This document shows positions 28,233-36,771 of a stretch of 64,000 nucleotides of DNA, piece after piece. Below the pieces are notes generated by a model that worked only from the letters and a program-made list of their open reading frames with translations, made no database searches and was not told the DNA's origin. The translations under genes and the position numbers were made by a program. The stretch is taken from NCBI GenBank assembly GCA_044508835.1, contig JBIQHD010000013.1, positions 47,152 to 111,151 on the forward strand, given 5' to 3'. Every line of letters starts with the position of its first letter. Positions within the stretch are counted from its first letter, which is position 1. Source of the stretch: JAKFDI01 sp044508835 (lineage in GTDB: Bacteria > Pseudomonadota > Gammaproteobacteria > Burkholderiales > Burkholderiaceae_C).

Positions 28233-28970
28233 TCACAGCAGCATCTCCACCAGCCCCTCGCCGGTGGCCTGGCCGGTGAGGATGCGCCCGCTTTCGGTAC
28301 GCACGCGCACCGGCCGGCCCTCGACGCCGGGCGTGAGCGCCCGCCCTCGCGCCGTGACGCTGAAACCCGGCCCGCCGGCCTTGACCAGCACCGAGGCGCC
28401 GGCGGCGAACCACTGGCGCGCGCGCAGGTCCGATTCGCGCAGGCTCTCGCCGGCGTTCACCGAGCGGGCCAGCACGCGGCCGACGGCCAGGGCCGGGTCG
28501 AGGACGGCCGGCGACGGGTCTTCGGCCAGGTCGACCTCGACTTGAGACAGGTCGGCGTCGGTCAGCACGCGGCCGGCGGCCATCGGGCCGCTGGCGGCGA
28601 GCGCGATGCCGTACACCTTGACGGTGATCGGCAGGTAGACGTTCCAGGCCACCGGCCCCTCGACGCAGCGAAGCCCGATGCGGGTGCGGCCCCACAGGCG
28701 CGCGCCGGCCAGCAGGTGCGGCTCGACGCGGGCGCAGGGCGCCAGGCGCAGGCGGCTGTCGAGCTCGCCGACCTGCACTTCCACGCGGGCCGCGCGGCTG
28801 TCCTGGACCATGCCGGCCATGGCGAGGTCCTGCACCTGGCGGGCGAAGCCGTCCTGCGGCTCGGCGCGGGCGTGCAGGCCGGCGGCGCACAGCAGGGCGC
28901 ACAGCGCCAGGCGCCATCCGCGCAGCAGCGGCGCGGCGAACGGCGGACGACGGCGAAGCGGCATTTCCAT
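28233..28970 (-). CDS. flgA: Flagellar P-ring assembly protein FlgA
   Basis: 245 residues from MEMPLRRRPP (28970; alternatives are the ATG at 28964 and a GTG at 28979). It has a signal peptide (LALCALLCAAGLHARAEP) and SAF-type domains (SGPMAAGRVLTDADLSQVEV, LDPALAVGRVLARSVNAGESLRESDL, GRILTGQATGEGLVEMLL). It is a periplasmic chaperone for FlgI. It is divergent from flgB; flgM has its own promoter in the 118-base gap downstream. Confidence 0.92.
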   Translation of the reverse strand: MEMPLRRRPPFAAPLLRGWRLALCALLCAAGLHARAEPQDGFARQVQDLAMAGMVQDSRAARVEVQVGELDSRLRLAPCARVEPHLLAGARLWGRTRIGLRCVEGPVAWNVYLPITVKVYGIALAASGPMAAGRVLTDADLSQVEVDLAEDPSPAVLDPALAVGRVLARSVNAGESLRESDLRARQWFAAGASVLVKAGGPGFSVTARGRALTPGVEGRPVRVRTESGRILTGQATGEGLVEMLL

Positions 28971-29112
28971 GGCCGCCACTGTAGGAGCGGGCCGGCCGGG
29001 CGGGTGGGCGGAAATGGCGCCGATTCGCCGCGCTATTCCCGCTAATGTTCCCGGAGGCGCTCACCACAATGGCCTGACCCAACCCGGGGTTCCCCACAGG
29101 TCTGGAGCGCCC

Positions 29113-29517
29113 ATGCTGAACCGACTCACCGACAAGCTCGACTTCCTCGGCCAATCCCTGAGCCTGCGGTCGGAACGCCAGCGCCTGATCGCCAGCAACA
29201 TCGCCAACGCCGACACCCCGGGCTACGTGGCGCGCGACATGGACTTCGCGCAGGCGCTGCGCGAGGCCACCGGCGGCGCCGCCGCGCCGGGCGCCGCGGC
29301 GACCACCCACCCCGGCCACATGGCGCTTCCCGCCGGCGCGCGCGGCGACGCGCAGCTTCTCTATGCGGCGCCGAGCCAGACCAGCCTGGACGGCAACACG
29401 GTGGACATGGACCGCGAGCGCGCGGCCTTCGCCGACAACGCCCTGAGGTACGAGGCCACGCTGCGCTTCATCAACGGCAACGTGCGCACGACGCTCGACG
29501 CCATCAAGGGACAGTGA
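29113..29517 (+). CDS. flgB: Flagellar basal-body rod protein FlgB
   Basis: 134 residues, usual length. The conserved N-terminus LIASNIANADTPGYVARDMDF and C-terminal LRYEATLRFINGNVRTTLDAIKGQ are present. It is the proximal rod subunit, exported by the flagellar type III system. It is first of the flgB-L series; an approximately 85-base repeat separates it from flgC. Confidence 0.96.
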   Translation: MLNRLTDKLDFLGQSLSLRSERQRLIASNIANADTPGYVARDMDFAQALREATGGAAAPGAAATTHPGHMALPAGARGDAQLLYAAPSQTSLDGNTVDMDRERAAFADNALRYEATLRFINGNVRTTLDAIKGQ

Positions 29518-29524
29518 TGGCCCA

Positions 29525-29610
29525 CCTCCTACGCGCTTCGCGCGCCCCCTCGAGGGGGCAACACCAGCGGACCGGCAAAGCCGGTTCCGCGGTGTTCGCT
29601 TGGTCGCGAA
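29525..29610 (+). repeat. Dispersed GC-rich hairpin repeat, copy A (between flgB and flgC)
   Basis: The pattern is CTACGCGCTTCGCGCGCCCCC, TCGAGGGGGC, CACCAGCGGACCGGC, AAGCCGGTTCCGCGG, TTCGCTTGGTCGC. It holds two hairpins (GCCCCCTCGAGGGGGC and ACCGGCAAAGCCGGT). It is about 85 bases and recurs at 33107, 45658 (reverse) and 54588. Confidence 0.8.
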
Positions 29611-29652
29611 TCCCCTCATCGCGGCGGGCACGTCGCTTCATGGGTCATTGAT

Positions 29653-30060
29653 ATGTCGATGTCGAACATCTTCAACATCGCGGGCTCCGCGGTCAGCGCG
29701 CAGAGCCAGCGGCTGAACGTGGTGGCCTCCAACCTGGCCAACGCCGACACCGTGGCCGGCCCGGACGGCCAGGCCTACAAGGCGCGGCAGGTGGTCTTCC
29801 AGACGCAGCTCATGGGCGAGGTGGGCGCGGCCGGCGTGCGCGTGTCCACCGTCACCGAGGACCAGGCCGCGGGGCGCCGCGTGCACGACCCGAGCCACCC
29901 GCAGGCCGATGCCGAGGGCTACGTGACCTTCAGCAACGTGAACGCGGTCGAGGAGATGGTCAACATGATCTCGGCCTCGCGCTCCTACCAGAACAACATC
30001 GAAGTGATGAACACCGCCAAGACCCTGCTGCAGAAGACGCTGCAGATGGGCCAGGGCTGA
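29653..30060 (+). CDS. flgC: Flagellar basal-body rod protein FlgC
   Basis: 135 residues. Rod-family ends are visible: FNIAGSAVSAQSQRLNVVASNLANADTVAGPDGQAYKARQVVF and VNAVEEMVNMISASRSYQNNIEVMNTAKTLLQKTLQMG. It is a proximal rod subunit. It starts 135 bases after flgB because of the repeat, then is followed closely by flgD. Confidence 0.96.
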   Translation: MSMSNIFNIAGSAVSAQSQRLNVVASNLANADTVAGPDGQAYKARQVVFQTQLMGEVGAAGVRVSTVTEDQAAGRRVHDPSHPQADAEGYVTFSNVNAVEEMVNMISASRSYQNNIEVMNTAKTLLQKTLQMGQG

Positions 30061-30087
30061 TTCCGCTTCCGACGACGAAAGCGACCC

Positions 30088-30732
30088 ATGGTCACCTCGG
30101 TCAACAACGATTACTCGCAGGTCGCGGCCAGCACCAGCCGGCAGACGGCCAACGAGGCCGGCGCGGCGGACCGCTTCCTCACGCTGCTCGTCGCGCAGCT
30201 GCAGAACCAGGACCCGCTCAGTCCCATGGACAACGCGCAGGTCACGAGCCAGATGGCGCAGATCCAGACGGTGACGGGCGTGGAGAAGCTCAACGGCTCC
30301 ATCGCCGCGCTGTCCACGCAGTTCGTGCAGATGCAGGCGCTGCAGGGCGCCACGCTGATCGGCAAGGACGTGATCGTGCCGGGCAACAAGCTCGACATCG
30401 CCGACGGCGTGGCCCAGGGCGGCTTCGAGCTCAACAGCGCGGCCGACGCGGTGAAGGTGGAGATCCTGAGCCCCGCCGGCCAGGTGGTGGACACCCTCCA
30501 CCTCGGCGCGAAGTCGAGCGGCATGCACAGCTTCGACTGGGATGCCGGCGACGCCGACAACACCAGCGGCCTCACCTTCCGCGTCACCGCCACCGGCGGC
30601 AGCACCTCGCTCACCAGCACCCCGCTGATGCGCGACAGCGTGACGGCCGTGCGCTCCTCCGGCGACCAGCTGCTGCTCGACCTGGCGAAGTCCGGCGGCG
30701 TCGCCTACGGCGACATCAAGGCCTTCAACTGA
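30088..30732 (+). CDS. flgD: Flagellar hook capping protein FlgD
   Basis: 214 residues. The conserved N-terminus FLTLLVAQLQNQDPLSPMDNAQVTSQMAQIQTVTGVEKLN and the C-terminal beta-rich FLgD/Ig-like part (VKVEILSPAGQVVDTLHLG, HSFDWDAGD) are present. It caps the growing hook and is replaced by FlgK. It lies between flgC and flgE on one transcript. Confidence 0.95.
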   Translation: MVTSVNNDYSQVAASTSRQTANEAGAADRFLTLLVAQLQNQDPLSPMDNAQVTSQMAQIQTVTGVEKLNGSIAALSTQFVQMQALQGATLIGKDVIVPGNKLDIADGVAQGGFELNSAADAVKVEILSPAGQVVDTLHLGAKSSGMHSFDWDAGDADNTSGLTFRVTATGGSTSLTSTPLMRDSVTAVRSSGDQLLLDLAKSGGVAYGDIKAFN

Positions 30733-30778
30733 CCCGCCTCCCGGCGCCCCGAGCCCTCTTTCCACCCAAGGACACCCC

Positions 30779-32326
30779 ATGAGCTTCCAGCAAGGCCTCT
30801 CCGGCCTGAACGCCTCCAGCAAGAACCTCGAGGTGATCGGCAACAACGTCGCCAACGCCAACACCTACGGCGCCAAGTCCTCGCGGGCCGAGTTCGCCGA
30901 CATGTACGCGAGCGCCATGAACGGCACCGGCAGCTCCAACATCGGCATCGGCGTGAACCTGGCGGCGGTGACGCAGCAGTTCACGCAGGGCAACATCACG
31001 ACCACCGCCAACGCGCTCGACCTGGCGGTGAACGGCGAGGGCTTCTTCGAGGTGCGCGGCGGCAACGGCCAGACCGTCTACACCCGCAACGGCCAGTTCC
31101 AGGTCGACAAGAACGGCTACATCATCAACAACGAGGGCCTGCAGCTGCTCGGCTACCCGGCCGACGCGCAGGGCACCATCCAGCCGGGCCAGGCCCGGCC
31201 GCTGCAGCTGCCCACGGCCGGCATCGAGCCCGCGGCGACCAGCGAGATCACGATGGAGATGAACCTCGACTCGCGCGCCGGGCTGAAGCAGCCGCGGGCC
31301 ATCGCCGCCCAGGTGCGCCAGGAAGCGCAGGCGGCGCATGCCGCGGCCGTGGCCGCCGCCGCCGCCGCCACGACGGCGTCCACCACCGCCGCGGCCGCCG
31401 CCGCAGCCGCAGCCGCGGCCGCGGCCGCCGACCCGGCCGACACCGCGCTGGCCGACGCCGCCACGACCGCCGCCGCGGCCGCCGCGGCCGCCGCCACCGC
31501 GCTCGCCAACGCCAACGACGACGTGACCGACGCGGCCAACGCCCTCGCGTCGGCCCAGACCGCCTACACCGCGGCGGACGCCGGCGCGCAGATCGACTTC
31601 GGCGACGCGGCCACCTACAACAACGCCACCTCGCTCACCGTCTACGACGCCAAGGGCCAGGACGTGGCGCTGACCTACTTCTTCCAGAAGTCGGCCACCG
31701 ACACCTGGAACGTCTACGTCACCGCCAACGGGCAGCCGCTGTCCACCGACGCCGCGGGCAACCCGCTGCCGACGACGACGATCACCTTTCCGCCCAACGG
31801 CGGCCGGCCCACCGCGCCCGCCGGGCCGCTGACGCTGAACATCCCCGCCTCCACCAACGCCGCGGGCGCGCAGACGCTCGCCATCTCCGGCGTGCAGTTC
31901 GACCTGCGCGGCGCCACGCAGTACGGCGCGGGCTTCGGCGTCACCGACCTCTCGCAGGACGGCTACGCGCCCGGCCAGCTCTCGGGGCTGACGATCGAGA
32001 GCAGCGGCGTGGTGATGGCCACCTACTCCAACGGCCAGTCCAAGCCGGCCGGCCAGATCGAGATGGCGACCTTCCGCAACCCGCAGGGCCTCACGCCGCT
32101 CGGCGGCAACGTGTGGGCGCGCACCTTCGCCTCGGGCGACCCGATCGTGGGCACGCCCGGCCAGGGCAACCTCGGCGTGCTGCAGTCGGGGGCGCTGGAG
32201 GAATCGAACGTCGACCTCACGGGCGAGCTCGTCAACATGATGATGGCCCAGCGCGTCTACCAGGCGAACTCGCAGACCATCAAGACGCAGGACCAGGTGC
32301 TGCAGACGCTGGTGAACCTGCGCTGA
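30779..32326 (+). CDS. flgE: Flagellar hook protein FlgE with alanine-rich insertion
   Basis: 515 residues, about 100 more than typical FlgE. The N-terminus (SFQQGLSGLNASSKNLEVIGNNVANANTYGAKSS) and C-terminus (LTGELVNMMMAQRVYQANSQTIKTQDQVLQTLVNLR) are normal D0 helices. Between MNLDSRAG (about residue 165) and DFGDAATYNNATSLTVYDAKGQ (about 272) lies an Ala-rich stretch with three long alanine runs broken by short T, S, D and N segments. It sits in the surface-exposed region of the hook subunit. The frame is intact through it and on both sides. AAGGAC precedes the ATG. Confidence 0.95.
   Translation: MSFQQGLSGLNASSKNLEVIGNNVANANTYGAKSSRAEFADMYASAMNGTGSSNIGIGVNLAAVTQQFTQGNITTTANALDLAVNGEGFFEVRGGNGQTVYTRNGQFQVDKNGYIINNEGLQLLGYPADAQGTIQPGQARPLQLPTAGIEPAATSEITMEMNLDSRAGLKQPRAIAAQVRQEAQAAHAAAVAAAAAATTASTTAAAAAAAAAAAAAADPADTALADAATTAAAAAAAAATALANANDDVTDAANALASAQTAYTAADAGAQIDFGDAATYNNATSLTVYDAKGQDVALTYFFQKSATDTWNVYVTANGQPLSTDAAGNPLPTTTITFPPNGGRPTAPAGPLTLNIPASTNAAGAQTLAISGVQFDLRGATQYGAGFGVTDLSQDGYAPGQLSGLTIESSGVVMATYSNGQSKPAGQIEMATFRNPQGLTPLGGNVWARTFASGDPIVGTPGQGNLGVLQSGALEESNVDLTGELVNMMMAQRVYQANSQTIKTQDQVLQTLVNLR
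31320..31590 (+). repeat. Alanine-codon low-complexity tract inside flgE
   Basis: A run of GCN codons, mainly gcc and gcg, encodes about 85-90 residues that are mostly Ala with two patches of Thr/Ser/Asp. Codon variety (gcc, gcg, gca) argues against a simple recent trinucleotide slip and suggests an older, maintained coil. Confidence 0.85.
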
Positions 32327-32369
32327 TCCGCGCCGCCCGCCGAGCTGAACACGCAAGGAGCGCAGGCCC

Positions 32370-33098
32370 ATGGATCGCATGATCTACCTGTCGATGTCGG
32401 GCGCGAAGGCGACGATGCAGCGCCAGGACACGCTCGCGCACAACCTGGCGAACGTGTCGACCGTGGGCTTCCGCGCCGAGCTGCAGGCCTTCCGCGCCGT
32501 GCCGGTGCAGGGCAGCGGCGCGAGCACCCGCGTCTATGCGCTCGAGAGCACGCCCGGCCACGACGACGCGCCGGGCGTCATCACCAGCACCGGGCGCAAC
32601 CTCGACGTCGCCGCGATGGGCAGCGCCTGGTTCACCGTGCAGTCGCTGCAGGGCACCGAGGCCTACACCCGCGCCGGCTCGTTCGACCTCTCGGCCGACG
32701 GCACGCTGATGACGCGCGACGGGCTGATGGTGCTCGGCGACGGCGGGCCGATCCAGGTGCCGCCGAACAGCGAGGTGGCCATCGCCGCCGACGGCACCGT
32801 GAGCGCCCGCGACCCCGTCACCGGCCTGCAGAACCCGGTGGGCCGGCTCAAGCTCGTCACCCCCGAGGCGCCGCTCGTGCGCGGCGAGGACGGCCTGTTC
32901 CGCGCCGCCGACGGCGACCTGCCGGCCGACGCCGCCGCCCGCGTGCAGGACGGCGCGCTCGAGGGCTCCAACGTGAGCGCCGTCGAGACCATGGTCGCCA
33001 TGATCGCGGCCGCGCGCCAGTTCGAGACGCAGATGAAGATGCTGCAGACGGCCGAGCGCAACGAACAGAGCGCGGCGCAGCTGCTCTCGCCGAACTAG
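32370..33098 (+). CDS. flgF: Flagellar basal-body rod protein FlgF
   Basis: 242 residues. MDRMIYLSMSGAKATMQRQDTLAHNLANVSTVGFRAELQAF at the start and LEGSNVSAVETMVAMIAAARQFETQMKMLQTAERNEQSAAQLLSPN at the end are typical of FlgF. It is a proximal rod subunit. A repeat copy separates it from flgG. Confidence 0.95.
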   Translation: MDRMIYLSMSGAKATMQRQDTLAHNLANVSTVGFRAELQAFRAVPVQGSGASTRVYALESTPGHDDAPGVITSTGRNLDVAAMGSAWFTVQSLQGTEAYTRAGSFDLSADGTLMTRDGLMVLGDGGPIQVPPNSEVAIAADGTVSARDPVTGLQNPVGRLKLVTPEAPLVRGEDGLFRAADGDLPADAAARVQDGALEGSNVSAVETMVAMIAAARQFETQMKMLQTAERNEQSAAQLLSPN

Positions 33099-33106
33099 GA
33101 ATGAAC

Positions 33107-33190
33107 CACCCCCTACGCGCTTCGCGCGCCCCCTCGAGGGGGCGCCGCCAGCGGGCCGGCAGAGCCGGACCCGCGGCGGCCGCTTGATCG
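33107..33190 (+). repeat. Dispersed GC-rich hairpin repeat, copy B (between flgF and flgG)
   Basis: Nearly the same as copy A: CCCCCTACGCGCTTCGCGCGCC, CCCTCGAGGGGG, CAGCGGGCCGGC, AGAGCCGGACCCGCGG, CGCTTGATCGCC. Both hairpins are kept. Confidence 0.8.
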
Positions 33191-33220
33191 CCGAACGGAA
33201 TTTCTCGAAGGACCCTCGCC

Positions 33221-34003
33221 ATGATGCGTTCTCTGTGGATCGCCAAGACCGGCATGGAAGCCCAGCAGACCCAGCTGGACACCATCTCCAACAACCTCGC
33301 CAACGTCTCGACCAACGGCTACAAGAAGTCGCACGCGGTGTTCGAGGACCTGATGTACCAGAACCTGCGCCAGGCGGGCGCGCCGACGAGCGAGGAGACC
33401 AGCATGCCCACCGGCCTGCAGGTGGGCCTGGGCACGCGCGCCGTCGCCACGGCGCGCTCGTTCAGCCAGGGCAACCTGCAGCAGAGCAGCAACCCGCTGG
33501 ACGTGGCCGTGCTCGGCCAGGGCTTTCTGCAGGTGCAGCTGCCCGACGGCACCACCGGCTACACGCGCGACGGCTCGCTGCAGGTCGACCCGCAGGGCCA
33601 GCTCGTCACCAACAGCGGCTTCGTCGTGCAGCCGGGCATCATCATCCCGGCCGACGCGCAGAGCGTGACCATCGCGCAGGACGGCACCGTCAGCGCCACC
33701 GTCCCCGGCCAGACGCAGCCGCAGAACCTCGGCCAGCTGCAGCTGGCGAGCTTCGTCAACCCGGCCGGCCTCGACCCCAAGGGCCAGAACCTGTACGCCG
33801 AGACCCAGGCCTCGGGCGCGCCGACCACCGGCACGCCGGGCGAGAACGGGCTGGGCTCGCTGCGCCAGGGCTTCGTCGAGACCTCCAACGTCAACGCGGT
33901 GGAGGAGCTGGTCGCCATGATCCAGACGCAGCGCGCCTACGAGATGAACTCGAAGGCCATCCAGACTTCCGACCAGATGCTGCAGCGCCTGTCGCAGCTG
34001 TGA
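33221..34003 (+). CDS. flgG: Flagellar distal rod protein FlgG
   Basis: 260 residues, the standard length. MMRSLWIAKTGMEAQQTQLDTISNNLANVSTNGYKKSHAVFEDLMYQNLRQ at the start and VEETSNVNAVEELVAMIQTQRAYEMNSKAIQTSDQMLQRLSQL-type sequence at the end identify FlgG. It forms the distal rod. flgH starts 20 bases downstream. Confidence 0.97.
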   Translation: MMRSLWIAKTGMEAQQTQLDTISNNLANVSTNGYKKSHAVFEDLMYQNLRQAGAPTSEETSMPTGLQVGLGTRAVATARSFSQGNLQQSSNPLDVAVLGQGFLQVQLPDGTTGYTRDGSLQVDPQGQLVTNSGFVVQPGIIIPADAQSVTIAQDGTVSATVPGQTQPQNLGQLQLASFVNPAGLDPKGQNLYAETQASGAPTTGTPGENGLGSLRQGFVETSNVNAVEELVAMIQTQRAYEMNSKAIQTSDQMLQRLSQL

Positions 34004-34023
34004 TCCACCCCGTTGCCGCCGCC

Positions 34024-34710
34024 ATGAACCGCCTGCTCCGCACCGCCCCGACCGCCGCCGCCCTGCTCGTGCTCGCCGGCTGCCAGACGCTGAACGCGCC
34101 GCCGCCGGTGGACATCGCCATGCCCACCGCGAAGCGCCCCGAGCCGGTGGCCGCGCCGGTGGTGAACAACGGCGCAATCTTCCAGGTCTCGCAGTACCGC
34201 CCGCTGTTCGAGGACCACCGGGCACGCCACGTCGGCGACACCCTCACCGTGCAGATCGTCGAGAAGGTGACGGCCAGCCAGAAGAGCACCAGCTCCATCG
34301 ACAAGAGCGGCTCGGTCTCGGGCAGCATCACCGCGCTGCCGGGCATCAAGCCCAACTCCTTCGGCCTCGGCCGCGCCAGCGTGGGCGGCAGCTCGACCAA
34401 CAGCTTCGAGGGCAAGGGCAGCACCGAGAACACCAACAACTTCTCGGGCATGGTCACGGCCACCGTGATCGAGGTGCTGCCCAACGGCCACCTCGTCATC
34501 GCCGGCGAGAAGCAGATCGGCGTGAACCACAACGTCGACGTGCTGCGCTTCTCCGGCCAGGTGGACCCGCGCGCCATCCAGAGCGGCAACCTCGTCGCCT
34601 CGGCGCAGATCGCCAACGTGCGCATCGAGCACCGCGGCCGCGGCGCCCAGGCCGAAGCGCAGGGAATAGGCTGGCTGGCCCGCTTCTTTTTGAGCGTTCT
34701 GCCGGTTTGA
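34024..34710 (+). CDS. flgH: Flagellar L-ring protein FlgH
   Basis: 228 residues with a lipoprotein signal (TAAALLVLAGC) and the FlgH core (SQYRPLFEDHRARHVGDTLTVQIVEKVTASQKSTSS, NNFSGMVTATVIEVLPNGHLVIAGEKQIGVNHNVDVLRFSGQVDPRAI). It forms the outer-membrane ring around the rod. Confidence 0.97.
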   Translation: MNRLLRTAPTAAALLVLAGCQTLNAPPPVDIAMPTAKRPEPVAAPVVNNGAIFQVSQYRPLFEDHRARHVGDTLTVQIVEKVTASQKSTSSIDKSGSVSGSITALPGIKPNSFGLGRASVGGSSTNSFEGKGSTENTNNFSGMVTATVIEVLPNGHLVIAGEKQIGVNHNVDVLRFSGQVDPRAIQSGNLVASAQIANVRIEHRGRGAQAEAQGIGWLARFFLSVLPV

Positions 34711-34726
34711 GTCTCTTGAGAATCGG

Positions 34727-35884
34727 ATGCAGCAACCCTGCGCATCCGACATGGACAAGACCGACCGATTCCTCCGTGCACTGATCGTGCTGGCCGCGCT
34801 CGCCGCGAGCGCGGCGCTGTGGTGGCCCGCGCCGGCGCATGCGGCGCGCATCAAGGAGGTGGCCTCGGTGCAGGGCGTGCGCAGCAACGCGCTGGTGGGC
34901 TACGGCCTGGTCGTCGGGCTCGACGGCACGGGCGACCAGACCACCTCCACGCCCTTCACCACGCAGAGCCTGAAGGCGATGCTGCAGCAGATGGGCGTGA
35001 CGGTGCCCCCGGGCGTCAACATGCAGCTCAAGAACGTGGCGGCGGTGATGGTCACCGCCGAGCTGCCCGCCTTCGCGCAGCCGGGCCAGACCATCGACGT
35101 CGCCGTCTCGTCGCTCGGCAACGCCAAGAGCCTGCGCGGGGGCACGCTCATCGCCACGCCGCTCAAGGGTGCCGACGGCCAGATCTACGCGCTGGCGCAG
35201 GGCAACCTGATCGTCGGCGGCGCCGGCGCCTCGGCCGGCGGCTCCAAGGTGCAGATCAACCACCTGAGCGCCGGGCGCGTGCCCGCCGGCGCCACGGTCG
35301 AGCGCAGCGTGCCCACGCCGCTCGCCCAGGGCGACTCGCTGCAGCTCGACCTCAACACCCACGACTTCGCCACCGCCCGCGCCGTGGCGCGCGCCATCAA
35401 CGAGCGCATGGGCGCGGGCCTGGCCGAGGCGCTGGACGGCCGCGCGATCCGCGTGCGCATGCCCGAGTCGGCGCACGCGCGGGTGGCCTTCATGGCCGAC
35501 ATCGAGAACCTGGACGTGCCGATGGCCGTGCCGGCGGCCAAGGTGGTGATCAACGCGCGCACCGGCTCGGTGGTGATGAACCAGGCGGTGACGCTCGACG
35601 CCTGCGCCGTGGCGCACGGCAACCTGTCGGTGACCATCAGCTCCACGCCCATGGTCAGCCAGCCGGCGCCGCTGTCGCCGCGCGGCGAGACCGTGGTCTC
35701 GCAGAAGAGCGACATCACCATCGCCCAGCAGGGCGGCTCCCTCGTCGCGCTGCCCACCGGCACCAAGCTCACCGACGTGGTGAAGGCGCTCAACTCGCTC
35801 GGCGCCACGCCGCAGGACCTGCTCGCCATCCTGCAGGCGATGAAGTCCGCCGGGGCGCTGAACGCCGAGCTGGAAGTGATCTGA
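34727..35884 (+). CDS. flgI: Flagellar P-ring protein FlgI
   Basis: 385 residues. A signal peptide precedes ARIKEVASVQGVRSNALVGYGLVVGLDGTGDQT, and the C-terminus is LTDVVKALNSLGATPQDLLAILQAMKSAGALNAELEVI. It forms the periplasmic P-ring. GAGA lies before the ATG at 34727; an ATG at 34751 (MDKTDRF) also leaves a complete signal peptide. The stop overlaps the flgJ start. Confidence 0.96.
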   Translation: MQQPCASDMDKTDRFLRALIVLAALAASAALWWPAPAHAARIKEVASVQGVRSNALVGYGLVVGLDGTGDQTTSTPFTTQSLKAMLQQMGVTVPPGVNMQLKNVAAVMVTAELPAFAQPGQTIDVAVSSLGNAKSLRGGTLIATPLKGADGQIYALAQGNLIVGGAGASAGGSKVQINHLSAGRVPAGATVERSVPTPLAQGDSLQLDLNTHDFATARAVARAINERMGAGLAEALDGRAIRVRMPESAHARVAFMADIENLDVPMAVPAAKVVINARTGSVVMNQAVTLDACAVAHGNLSVTISSTPMVSQPAPLSPRGETVVSQKSDITIAQQGGSLVALPTGTKLTDVVKALNSLGATPQDLLAILQAMKSAGALNAELEVI

Positions 35885-36759
35885 TGGCCGTCCCGTCCCC
35901 GCTCGCCACCGACCCGCGCCACCTCGGCGCGCTCAAGCTGCAGGCGTCCACCGACCCGAAGGCGGCGACGCGCGAGGCGGCCCGGCAGTTCGAGGCGCTG
36001 TTCATGCAGGAGCTGATGAAGAGCATGCGCGCGGCCACGATGTCCTCGGGCATGCTCGACAACGAAGGCTCCAAGCTCGGCACCGAGATGCTGGACCAGC
36101 AGTTCGCCACCCAGCTCACCGGCCTGCCGGGCGGCCTGGCCGACGCCATCGCGCGCCAGCTCGAGCGCCAGATGGGCGGCGCGAGCGCGCCGCAGGTCGA
36201 CGGCCTGGCCGTACCGGCGCGCAGCGCGGCGGTGCGCGCCGCCCCTGCCGCCGGCGCGCCGCAGCGTGCGGCCACGAACCTGCAGGACCACCAGGTCGGC
36301 TTCGTCTCCACCATGAGCGACGCCGCCCGCGCGGCCGAGGCCAAGACCGGCATCCCGGCCGAGTTCATGGTGGCGCAGGCCGCCCACGAATCGGGCTGGG
36401 GCCGCCACGAGATCCGCAACGCCGACGGCTCCGCCTCGCACAACGTCTTCGGCATCAAGGCCACCGGCGGCTGGAGCGGCAAGGTGGCCGAGGTGACGAC
36501 CACCGAATACGTCGACGGCGAGCCGCGCAAGATGGTGGCCAAGTTCCGCGCCTACGGCAGCTACCGCGAAGCCTTCGACGACTACGCGCGGCTGATGACC
36601 ACCAGCCCGCGCTACAGCGGCGTCATCGCCAACGGCGGCACGGCCGAGGGCTTCGCGCGCGGCCTGCAGCGCGCCGGCTACGCCACCGACCCGGCCTATG
36701 CCGAGAAGCTGACGAACGTGATCAACACGACGCTGCGGGTGCAGCGCTCGTACGGCTGA
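35884..36759 (+). CDS. flgJ: Flagellar rod cap and muramidase FlgJ
   Basis: 291 residues. The N-terminal rod-binding domain (AREAARQFEALFMQELMKSMRAATMSSGMLDNEGSKLGTEMLDQQFATQL-like) is followed by an Ala/Pro linker and a C-terminal glucosaminidase domain (FMVAQAAHESGWGRHEI, HNVFGIKATGGWSGKVAEV). The active-site Glu is in AAHESGW. It caps the rod and opens peptidoglycan. The start overlaps the flgI stop (TGATG). Confidence 0.96.
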   Translation: MAVPSPLATDPRHLGALKLQASTDPKAATREAARQFEALFMQELMKSMRAATMSSGMLDNEGSKLGTEMLDQQFATQLTGLPGGLADAIARQLERQMGGASAPQVDGLAVPARSAAVRAAPAAGAPQRAATNLQDHQVGFVSTMSDAARAAEAKTGIPAEFMVAQAAHESGWGRHEIRNADGSASHNVFGIKATGGWSGKVAEVTTTEYVDGEPRKMVAKFRAYGSYREAFDDYARLMTTSPRYSGVIANGGTAEGFARGLQRAGYATDPAYAEKLTNVINTTLRVQRSYG

Positions 36760-36771
36760 GGCTGAACGGCC

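Noticed and set aside
28980..29112. Sigma-54 promoter ahead of flgB (TGGCGCCGATTCGC)
   Set aside because: The spacing between GG and GC is 9, not 10, and no activator site is seen.
31320..31590. The alanine-codon tract as a CRISPR or tandem-repeat array
   Set aside because: It has no regular repeat-spacer period; it is in-frame coding sequence within flgE.
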